Positions 43,271-50,188 of a DNA stretch of 64,000 bases are shown one piece after another. The translations under genes were made by a program, and so were the position numbers. The DNA comes from JBBRMW01 sp965246845 (GTDB taxonomy: Bacteria; Chloroflexota; Anaerolineae; Aggregatilineales; UBA2796). Each line of letters begins with the position of its first letter. Within the stretch, counting starts at the first letter, position 1. Where the stretch lies: contig CBDFFR010000007.1 in the NCBI GenBank assembly GCA_965246845.1, positions 1 through 64,000 of the forward strand, written 5' to 3'. Under the pieces are notes generated by a model. That model worked only from the letters and a program-made list of their open reading frames with translations. It did no database searches and was not told the origin of the DNA.

Positions 43271-43906
43271 ATGGCAAGAAAATTTCAGCGCTCTCCATTA
43301 GCTTTGGCCGTCTTGACGCTCCTTCATGAAGAGCCGATGCACCCCTATCGAATGCAGCGGCTCATCAAGGATCGCAGCAAAGATCAGGTTATCAATGTCC
43401 GGCAGCGCGCCAGTCTCTATCAAACCATTGCGCAATTGCTACGTGCGGGATTGATTACTTTCTGGGAAACAACTCGGCACGAAGGATTCCCGGAGCGAAC
43501 ACTCTATAAATTGACGGATGAAGGCCACCTCACCGCGTTGACATGGTTGCGCGATATGTTATCCACGCCAGCGCAGGAATTTCCCGAATTCCCTGCCGCT
43601 GTCTCCTTACTTCCGCTGCTCACACCTGACGACGCCTTTCACCAATTACAAGTGCGAGAAGCCAGAGTCGCTGACCAGATTGCCCATCTCGACGCAGAGG
43701 CGCACGACAGTGCGGCTGGATTATCCCGGCTGTACTTACTCGAAGCGGAGTATATGCGAACGGTTCTTGAAGCGGAATTGAAGTGGGTTCGCGCAGTCAT
43801 TGCTGATCTGCGAAGCGGCCAACTGACGTGGGGTCAGGAATGGATGCGACCATCGATGCTGCCAGATACTGAGTCATCCAATGATCATACACCGGACAAG
43901 GTTTAA
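43271..43906 (+). CDS. PadR-family transcriptional regulator
   Basis: 211 residues from ATG 43271. Winged helix N-terminus typical of PadR: LAVLTLLHEEPMHPYRMQRL, then RASLYQTIAQLLRAGLITFW and RTLYKLTDEG. The longer C-terminal dimerisation part (about 110-200) is helical. It ends 17 bases before the hydrolase start and an autoregulatory operator precedes it, so it likely controls the hydrolase in response to a small molecule. Confidence 0.9.
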   Translation: MARKFQRSPLALAVLTLLHEEPMHPYRMQRLIKDRSKDQVINVRQRASLYQTIAQLLRAGLITFWETTRHEGFPERTLYKLTDEGHLTALTWLRDMLSTPAQEFPEFPAAVSLLPLLTPDDAFHQLQVREARVADQIAHLDAEAHDSAAGLSRLYLLEAEYMRTVLEAELKWVRAVIADLRSGQLTWGQEWMRPSMLPDTESSNDHTPDKV

Positions 43907-43922
43907 CAAAGGAGAAATTGAG

Positions 43923-44846
43923 ATGAGAGCTACAACTATTGGTGCATCGATCGCGAGTGATCAGGCGCGCTTCACCACAAACACCGTAATCTCAAAGGAT
44001 GGTACGACCATTGGCTACCGCCAACTTGGTCATGGCCCCGCTTTGGTGATATTGCATGGCTCGATGTCCACCGGATACTATCATCTTGAACTCGCGGAGG
44101 CGCTGGCCGATACCTTCACCATCATCCTGCCTGACCGCCGGGGCTTTGGCCTAAGCGCTTCATTCAACACCGATGGCGGCATTGAGAAGGACGTCGAAGA
44201 CTTGGATGCGCTTCTCACCCAAACAGATGCTCACGATGTTTTTGGCGTGAGCGCCGGGGCAATTATCTGTCTTCGTGCAGCGCTTGACCTGCCTGCGATC
44301 CGTAGACTGGCTATCTACGAACCGCCCTTGTTCGCAAACAGTGCCAAATCGACTGCCATGATACATCGCTTCGATGCGGAGATGGCCCGGGGTAAGGTAG
44401 GTGCGGCGCTTACCACTGTCATGAAGGGTGCGCCATTGATCTCCGATATATTTAGCGCGTTGCCGCGCCCGCTCCTAGAATTCATGACCAACAAAATGCT
44501 CTCTTTCAACGCTAAAAACGGGTATCAGTCGTTTCGGGAACTGGCACCAACGCTTCATCACGATGGTCAGATCATCAGCGAAATGAGTGGACAGCAGGAT
44601 AGCTTGGAAGCTATCCGCGCTGAGATGCTGATACTTGGCGGGAGCAAAAGCACTTCATTTTTGAAGGCTGGTCTCGACAGTGTGGCGCAGGTTTTGCCTC
44701 GTGCCAAACGAGTGACGCTCTCTGGCCTCAACCACTCGTCTCCCTGGAATACAGATTTGCGCGGCAAACCTGCGCCTCTCGCGCAGGAATTGCGCCGCTT
44801 CTTTGCTTTGACAACAGATAATGATATTCGCTCGCGTAGTGGTTGA
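43923..44846 (+). CDS. Alpha/beta-hydrolase
   Basis: 307 residues from ATG 43923 (ribosome site AAAGGAG). Alpha/beta-hydrolase features: oxyanion segment VILHGSMSTGYY, DRRGFGLS, nucleophile elbow VFGVSAGAI (Ser), acid near LILGGSKS, and catalytic His in LSGLNHSSP. Substrate unknown. Adjacent PadR gene suggests a detoxification or antibiotic/aromatic-ester response pair. Confidence 0.88.
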   Translation: MRATTIGASIASDQARFTTNTVISKDGTTIGYRQLGHGPALVILHGSMSTGYYHLELAEALADTFTIILPDRRGFGLSASFNTDGGIEKDVEDLDALLTQTDAHDVFGVSAGAIICLRAALDLPAIRRLAIYEPPLFANSAKSTAMIHRFDAEMARGKVGAALTTVMKGAPLISDIFSALPRPLLEFMTNKMLSFNAKNGYQSFRELAPTLHHDGQIISEMSGQQDSLEAIRAEMLILGGSKSTSFLKAGLDSVAQVLPRAKRVTLSGLNHSSPWNTDLRGKPAPLAQELRRFFALTTDNDIRSRSG

Positions 44847-44849
44847 ACT

Positions 44850-44947
44850 CATACGCAAGCGTAAATCGTAGTTCATCGGGCGACAGATCAGCATCCGCGA
44901 ACGTGAACGCATGGCCGTTGTTGACTACAATCCCTACTGGAAACATG
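44850..44947 (-). pseudogene. Possible metallopeptidase-like remnant
   Basis: Leftward frame MFPVGIVVNNGHAFTFADAD then LSPDELRFTLAYEFNHYA, which recalls the RFTLAHE-x-x-H region of ImmA/IrrE-type zinc peptidases (here YEFNH, lacking the first His). It is cut on one side by the hydrolase 3' end and on the other by the tRNA genes. A small relic at best. Confidence 0.25.
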
Positions 44948-44981
44948 GGTTGTAGATGCCCAAAGCGAATTATTATCAGAA

Positions 44982-45053
44982 TGGGCCAGCTAGGATTCGA
45001 ACCTAGAACCAAACCGTTATGAGCGGTGCGCTCTGCCGTTGAGCTACAAGCCC
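44982..45053 (-). tRNA. tRNA-Met (CAT), elongator or Ile-lysidine type
   Basis: 72-base cloverleaf: acceptor GGGCTTG/CTGGCCC (one T-T mismatch at 6:67), D stem GCTC/GAGC, anticodon loop CTCATAA (anticodon CAT), T stem CTAGG/CCTAG. Not an initiator pattern. A C-T mismatch at 27:43 is also present. Elongator Met versus tRNA-Ile2 cannot be settled from sequence alone. Confidence 0.85.
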
Positions 45054-45060
45054 GGAGAGG

Positions 45061-45134
45061 AGCGGCTGATGGGATTCGAACCCATGACATATAGCTTGGA
45101 AGGCTATCGTTCTACCAGACTGAACTACAGCCGC
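45061..45134 (-). tRNA. tRNA-Gly (TCC)
   Basis: 74-base cloverleaf: acceptor GCGGCTG/CAGCCGC, anticodon stem ATAGC/GCTAT with loop CTTCCAA (anticodon TCC), T stem ATGGG/CCCAT. Seven bases separate it from the tRNA-Met gene, so they are cotranscribed. Confidence 0.92.
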
Positions 45135-45199
45135 GCCTGACCTCAATCGTACTTTCTACGTGCCGCGCTGTCAAGCGTCAGGGTAGACGCGCGGCGATG

Positions 45200-45235
45200 G
45201 GTTTGGGTGGGCGGACACACGGTCCGCCGCTACAG
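45200..45235. repeat. REP-like palindromic repeat
   Basis: Contains gggcggacacacggtccgcc followed by gctaca, the same hairpin unit as at 11707 and 15956, between the tRNA genes and the reductase 3' end. Confidence 0.65.
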
Positions 45236-45249
45236 GAAACCCGCGCATG

Positions 45250-46731
45250 TCACATATCCTTGCGTTCCCATTCCACGCCACGAATCGGGTTAAGCGCGAG
45301 CCATTCCTGCGAGATGGTGATGATCCCCAGTTTGCGGATGAGTTCGCGGGCGGCCAGCCCGACAATCGCGGCGTAGGTCGGGTACGCGAGTTCGACATCG
45401 GCAAGCTGTTCGACCTTCATCCCGGCGGCCATGCCCGTCGCGATAAGCTGCACGACTTCGACGGCCTGCTCCCCGACAACGTGTGCGCCCAAAATAAGGT
45501 GTGAGTCGCGCTCGACGATCAGCTTGCAGAAGCCTTCGGTGTAGCCGTCGATCACCGCGCGGTCGAGGTCAGCGTAGGGGACGTGCGCCACCACCGGGTC
45601 ACGCCCGCCGTCGCGCGCCTGCGCTTCGGTCATGCCGACGCCGCCATATTCGGGGTCGGTGAAGCCACCATGCGGCACGAGGCGCGACTGCGCGGGACGG
45701 TCGGATTTGCCATCGGCGATGAGCGCATTTTCGGCGGCGACGCGCGCCTGATAGCTGGCCGTCTGCACCAGCATGATCCGCCCGGTGATGTCCCCGGCGG
45801 CATAGATATTCGGCGCGGTCGTGCGCAGGTAGTCATCGGTTTTGATATAGCTGCGCTCGACTTCGACGCCCGCTTTATCCAAGCCCAGATCGGGGGTATT
45901 GCCCGGCCAGCCGACCGCGACGACCACCGCTTCGACGTCCAGCGTTTCGGGTTTGCCATCGAGCGTGTAGGTGAGCGTCAGACCGCCTTCGCGCTTCTCG
46001 ACCTTCTCCACGCCCTTGATCCCGGTGATCATCTCGATGCCGTGCCGCCCAAACGAGCGCTTGACCTGTTCCGCGACCGACTCATCTTCGGTGATGAGGA
46101 TACGCTGCGCGGCGTCCATGATCGTCACCTTCGCGCCGAACGCGGAGAAGACCGATCCGAGCTGGCAGCCCGTCGCGCCTGCGCCGATGATCGCTATCGA
46201 GGCGGGCAGCTTCTTGAGCGTCCAAACGTCGCTATGCGTGAGCGTGAATTCCGAACCGGGGAAGGGCAAGCGCTTCGCAGAGCCACCCGCCGAGATGACG
46301 AACTTATCCGCGCGCAGGCTGCGCCCATTGGGGAGCGCGACGGTGTGCGGGTCCGTGAAGCGGGCGGAGCCGACGCCGTAGAGCGCCTCTACGCCGACAT
46401 CGGAAAGGTGCGCGATGAGCTGCTTCTTCTCCTGCAACTGGTAGACCACCTGCTGCGTGCGGTCGATGACCTGCGCGAAGTCGATGGTTGGTGGCTCCGA
46501 GAGGAGGCCGTAGGCCGCGAACTGGCGCGCGTCGCGCATCAGACGGGCAGCTTTGGCGAGGACCCGCGTGGGGGCGCAGCCGTCGTTGGTGCAGGTCCCG
46601 CCCATGATCGCACGTTCAATGATGGCGGTTTTCGCGCCGAGTTCGCGCGCCCTGAGCGCCGCCGTCACGCCTGCGGGTCCGCCGCCGATGATGATGAGGT
46701 CGAATTGTTGCTCTTGCGCCGCTGCCGCCAT
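45250..46731 (-). CDS. Flavoprotein pyridine nucleotide-disulfide oxidoreductase (Lpd/MerA-like)
   Basis: About 493 residues from ATG 46731. FAD-binding GGGPAG near the N-terminus, redox-active disulfide in GGTCTNDGCAPT (C-x4-C), NAD(P)-binding IGAGATGCQLGSVFSAFGAK, FAD motif NIYAAGDITG, and a C-terminal interface YPTYAAIVG in place of the H-P-T-x-x-E of lipoamide dehydrogenase. That loss of His suggests a mercuric-reductase-like or other quinone/disulfide substrate rather than lipoamide. No mer genes are adjacent. Confidence 0.9.
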   Translation of the reverse strand: MAAAAQEQQFDLIIIGGGPAGVTAALRARELGAKTAIIERAIMGGTCTNDGCAPTRVLAKAARLMRDARQFAAYGLLSEPPTIDFAQVIDRTQQVVYQLQEKKQLIAHLSDVGVEALYGVGSARFTDPHTVALPNGRSLRADKFVISAGGSAKRLPFPGSEFTLTHSDVWTLKKLPASIAIIGAGATGCQLGSVFSAFGAKVTIMDAAQRILITEDESVAEQVKRSFGRHGIEMITGIKGVEKVEKREGGLTLTYTLDGKPETLDVEAVVVAVGWPGNTPDLGLDKAGVEVERSYIKTDDYLRTTAPNIYAAGDITGRIMLVQTASYQARVAAENALIADGKSDRPAQSRLVPHGGFTDPEYGGVGMTEAQARDGGRDPVVAHVPYADLDRAVIDGYTEGFCKLIVERDSHLILGAHVVGEQAVEVVQLIATGMAAGMKVEQLADVELAYPTYAAIVGLAARELIRKLGIITISQEWLALNPIRGVEWERKDM

Positions 46732-46807
46732 TGCATGACTTCCTTTGTATTTGGCAGTAGAATCATAGTTGACTACGAAGGCTGTTTGCAATTTTGAGGG
46801 AGTGGAA

Positions 46808-47323
46808 ATGAGCCTCTATTTCGATGGCTTCTTTGCTTGTGATTTGAAACCGGGCGTACCACAGAATGTAATCGATGTCTTGAAATACATGACACGAAAG
46901 GAAGATTATGAGTTTTCTTCCGTACCGAACCATAAGTTTTTTGAGACGGATGGATGGCGCGATTTTTTACGGATTACGGCTGAATCTCAACAGTATGCGG
47001 TTGCTCCTGGTTTGGTTTTTAGCGATTTACAATTGCATGAGCATTATAGCCAAGAAAATCGTCAAAATGTTTTGGGATATACCTTGAGCTTCCGGCGTAC
47101 CATGCACGATGATGTTGAATGTTATGTTCACTGGCATGATTTTCTTGCGTGGATTGTCCAATATAGCGACACTGACGGTTTTATCGGCTATTTACGAGAG
47201 CAATATAGCTTCATCCCGCAGCTCTTCTACTTCAAAAAAGGTCAGGTCTTCATTGCGAAGGATACTTTAGCATCAGGGTATTGGGAACTGGAAAGTGGAC
47301 GAAAATACACCGATGTCCCTTGA
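46808..47323 (+). CDS. Hypothetical protein
   Basis: 171 residues from ATG 46808 (ribosome site GAGGGAG). Aromatic-rich, soluble (SLYFDGFFACDLKPG, YGLTLSFRR-type strands, VECYVHWHDFLAWIVQY, YWELESGRKYTD). No family recognised. Its stop overlaps the start of the first alpha-CTD-like small gene, so the four genes form one operon. GC is lower than in the flanks. Confidence 0.6.
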   Translation: MSLYFDGFFACDLKPGVPQNVIDVLKYMTRKEDYEFSSVPNHKFFETDGWRDFLRITAESQQYAVAPGLVFSDLQLHEHYSQENRQNVLGYTLSFRRTMHDDVECYVHWHDFLAWIVQYSDTDGFIGYLREQYSFIPQLFYFKKGQVFIAKDTLASGYWELESGRKYTDVP

Positions 47324-47517
47324 TGAGTTTGATGTTCCTGAGAAGTGCCGTGATCATTTGAAAGCAGTGAATTTTAAGACTATCCGCGAAGTCGCAGAGT
47401 GGCTCTGGCTATACGAAAAATTTTCCAAATGGTGGTACGGTTAATATTCGTCTAAGTGCTGCTTGCCTCAGTGAAATAGAAGCTGAACTTATCAAGCTCG
47501 GGTTTCTCATAGGATGA
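47313..47517 (+). pseudogene. Alpha-CTD-like small protein 1, frameshifted
   Basis: Starts MSLDEFDVPEKCRDHLKAVN, FKTIREVAEWLWLY, then breaks at a stop (47443) after an A/T-rich run (gaaaaattttccaaa). A frame shift of one base restores GTVNIRLSAACLSEIEAELI and KLGFLIG-stop at 47517, which aligns with its two neighbours. So it was a full paralogue that has lost its frame near 47420-47435. Confidence 0.65.
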
Positions 47518-47521
47518 AACG

Positions 47522-47749
47522 ATGGAGTTGAATGACCTATCCATATCCGATGATTGTCTTGATGACCTGAAATCAAGCGGAATTATGACTGTTGAAGAGA
47601 TCATCGATTTTTTTGATGTTCTTCAAAAAGTCAGTCGCTTTGGTGGAATAATGATTAACTCTCGCATCCCAATAGAATGTATTACCGAAGCTGAAAAAGC
47701 ACTTACACGCTTGGGATTAATAGAAGGGAATTCAAGTGACTTTGGATGA
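47522..47749 (+). CDS. Alpha-CTD-like small helix-hairpin-helix protein 2
   Basis: 75 residues: MELNDLSISDDCLDDLKSSG, IMTVEEIIDFFDVL, then IECITEAEKALTRLGLI. The order matches the RNA polymerase alpha C-terminal domain (L-x-L-S-x-R-x-x-N-C-L-K-x-x-G-I-x-T-V-x-E-L...G-x-K-S-L-x-E-I-x-x-x-L-x-x-x-G-L). Stand-alone and lacking the conserved R265 DNA contact that I can identify. Overlaps the next gene by 14 bases. Confidence 0.6.
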   Translation: MELNDLSISDDCLDDLKSSGIMTVEEIIDFFDVLQKVSRFGGIMINSRIPIECITEAEKALTRLGLIEGNSSDFG

Positions 47750-47960
47750 ATTGAACATCAGCAGTGAGTGTCGCGAAATGTTGAAGAACACCGGATTTTC
47801 TATGGTGGACGAGATTGTAGAGTTTATGGAACGTCTCGTGGTTGACCCAAGTACGTTCCCTGCTCGCACCGTGAAACTTGGCTGCTTTCGGGAAGTAAAG
47901 AAAGAATTACAAAGTGTCGGGCTTTGGACTGCTCCAAAATTCTTGGATGTGGACGAATAG
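47736..47960 (+). CDS. Alpha-CTD-like small helix-hairpin-helix protein 3
   Basis: 74 residues (MTLDELNISSECREMLKNTG, FSMVDEIVEFMERLVVDP, RTVKLGCFREVKKELQSVGL), a tandem paralogue of the two preceding small proteins. Could bind transcription complexes or compete with alpha; untested inference. Starts within the end of gene 2, so translation is coupled. Confidence 0.6.
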   Translation: MTLDELNISSECREMLKNTGFSMVDEIVEFMERLVVDPSTFPARTVKLGCFREVKKELQSVGLWTAPKFLDVDE

Positions 47961-48616
47961 GAGTGGTTGGATCAAATGCGGCTACGCTGCGGGCAAGGCT
48001 TCCGGCTCCGTCCATTCCTCGACCATTACCTAATTGATATAATATTATGGGTTCAACCTAATCCGGCTCCATTACGCCGGGTGTTGCAGTAATAGGCTTA
48101 GGCGGCGGAGCGATTTCTTGAGCGATCTGGACTTCGATTTGTTGGTTGCCGCTATAGGAGTGACCACGCGGTGGTGAAAACATCCACCCTGTGAATTTCA
48201 TCCATTTGCTATCCATTCCTTGAAAGTCCAGCGTTCTATCGGAGGTGAGTATTCTCGTAGCATTGTTGGGCTGAGAATGATAGATAATTAGGTCGACCAC
48301 CCATCCATTAATATCTTTTAGCTCATATACGTAACAACAAACAAAACTAGGCGTCGTTAGACTACCGCGTGGATTTTGGTTCGTGACAACGAAGTGACCT
48401 GTAACGGTCACTTGCCGCGAGCCAAGTTTTGCTGCTCCCGTGTTCACCACCGACATTAAAAGAGAGGTATCCGATGGAGCGGGAACGACATGAAATGAGT
48501 TTACGTAAAAGACGCCCTCTCGGTCGCGCCGACCCGAAAGCACAACCCACCGCCCCGCCAAGTCCTGCCAGACGGCATTGTATATCGCGAACTTTGGATA
48601 GTTTCTAAAGTAATCT

Positions 48617-49607
48617 ACGTCTGATGTGGAATGAATTTGGCGAAAAGGGGAATGGGACGCAAGATTGAAGGTACCCCTACAGTCAATCGGACCCATTCCC
48701 ATGACAAGTATAGACCTGGAAACGCTTTTGACCACGCTGTACGTGCTGGTAGACGACTGGTATCAAACAGAGGGACGGCATCTGCTAAAGGGTAAGACAG
48801 GCGCAAAAGCGCAGTTCAGCGACAGCGAATTGTTGACATTGCTGCTGGCGCATGATTTTGTGCCATATCCGGGCGAAACGCAGTATGTGGCATACATGCG
48901 TGCCAACCATCTGGACCTGTTTCCTAAGCTGGTGGACCAGAGCCAGTACAATCGACGCGGGCGAGCCTTACAAGCGGTGGTGGAAGCACTACGGCAAGCG
49001 TGGTTGGGGATGTTGGGTGGGTATACCTGCGAGTGCCTGCTGCTGGATACCAAACCTGTCCCGGTGGTAGGCTACAAACGGTCCAAAACACATAGTGACT
49101 TTGCAGGGTATGCCGGGTATGGTCAGTGTGCGGCGCGTAAGCTGCACTACTTCGGCTTCAAACTCGTGCTGCTGAGTACCTGCGACGGTCTGCCCGTCGT
49201 CTACGACCTGGTGGCTGCCAACACCGACGAACGTCTTGCTGCCGAGAGTGTTCTGTACCGTGTCAACGACTGTGACATCCTGGCCGACAAGGGCTTTCTT
49301 GGCGCGGATTGGCAAGCCAGCATTGCCGATGAAACCGGCAACTGTGTCCTCACTCCCAAACGCGCCAACCAGTCCCAACAAAATCATCCGCTACTCGACG
49401 CCGCGCTGGGCAGTTTACGTGAACGCATCGAAGGCGTCTTTCACCAACTCCAGAACACAGGGCGCAACCTTGAGCGCTTGCTTGCTAAAACGGTAGCTGG
49501 CTTGACCGCTCGCATCACCCTCAAAGTCACCTGTTTGGTTCTCAAGCGCTTGCTTGCCCGTGACTTTGCCTTTGACCTCCAAACCTTTTCCATTTCACAT
49601 TAGACGT
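48617..49607 (+). mobile_element. IS982-family insertion sequence, complete
   Basis: 991 bp with imperfect terminal inverted repeats (acgtctgatgtggaatg versus acgtctaatgtgaaatg, 15 of 17) and a 5-bp target duplication AATCT (48612-48616 and 49608-49612). It carries one intact transposase and interrupts the minus-strand gene 48058-50118. Confidence 0.88.
48701..49603 (+). CDS. IS982-family transposase
   Basis: 300 residues from ATG 48701 (SIDLETLLTTLYVLVDDWY start, typical for IS982). DDE residues: Asp in CLLLDTKPVPV, Asp in CDILADKGFLG, Glu in LRERIEGVFHQLQNTGRNLE. Intact. Confidence 0.9.
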   Translation: MTSIDLETLLTTLYVLVDDWYQTEGRHLLKGKTGAKAQFSDSELLTLLLAHDFVPYPGETQYVAYMRANHLDLFPKLVDQSQYNRRGRALQAVVEALRQAWLGMLGGYTCECLLLDTKPVPVVGYKRSKTHSDFAGYAGYGQCAARKLHYFGFKLVLLSTCDGLPVVYDLVAANTDERLAAESVLYRVNDCDILADKGFLGADWQASIADETGNCVLTPKRANQSQQNHPLLDAALGSLRERIEGVFHQLQNTGRNLERLLAKTVAGLTARITLKVTCLVLKRLLARDFAFDLQTFSISH

Positions 49608-50188
49608 AATCTGGTATTCTGGTCATGGTTTCTTGAATGGAGGCATTTTGAGGGCGGTTCTCTGCAAGCCACTTTTGTTTATATATGGTGTAGAGGTTTT
49701 CAGTGTCAAAAGACAAACGCACATTGTTGCCTTGAGAATCAATGAGGTGATATTCCATCGGTTGTCGAGCAGTTTGATAATCCCGGTTGGGCGAACCTCC
49801 TCCACGGTCAGGACCACAATTTACTGTTGGAAAGACCTCGCCAACGAGCGTAACGTCTGCTTCACTGATGAACGCAGGAGAAGGCGTAATAGTGCTGGTC
49901 GATGTTGGGGGAAGTGTTCCCCGGAAAACAGTCGCAACAATGCCTGTTGCACCGAAGGTCGTAAATGAATAAGGTGTTGCTCTTCCAACCGTAAATTGAC
50001 ATGCCACCTGCGCAAAAACACTGCTCACTTGTTTTACATTGAGCAGCAGAAGGCTGAACACTACGCCAACACTGAACGACATAACACAAATATTCTTGAT
50101 TTGAGGTTTCCGTAGCATAATGCCGCCTCATCATTCAATTTACACAAATACATCGTAGTTGCAAAATGGGTCGCGCAAGCCATGACCT

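Larger units (their letters stand above)
48058..50118 (-). pseudogene. Secreted protein gene split by IS982-type element
   Basis: Read leftward, residues 1 to about 170 are encoded at 50118-49613 (signal-anchor region MLRKPQIKNICVMSFSVGVV..., then a beta-rich part with a Thr/Pro/Ser stretch). Removing the IS (48617-49607) and one AATCT copy continues in frame as ...MTRIPDY-FRNYPKFAIYNAVWQD through to a stop at 48058. The intact protein would have 354 residues, with a C-terminal region SYSGNQQIEVQIAQEIAPPP. Family not recognised; secreted. Both halves look undecayed, so the insertion is recent. Confidence 0.8.

Noticed and set aside
45583..46797. Long plus-strand open frame (404 codons) opposite the flavin reductase gene
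   Set aside because: It is the antisense shadow of a clear Lpd/MerA-like gene; composition is Arg/Asp/Gly-rich with no motif.
48648..48708. Inverted repeat gaatggg...cccattc as IS982 element end
   Set aside because: It is inside the element; the true ends are fixed by the AATCT target duplication and matching terminal repeats at 48617 and 49607.
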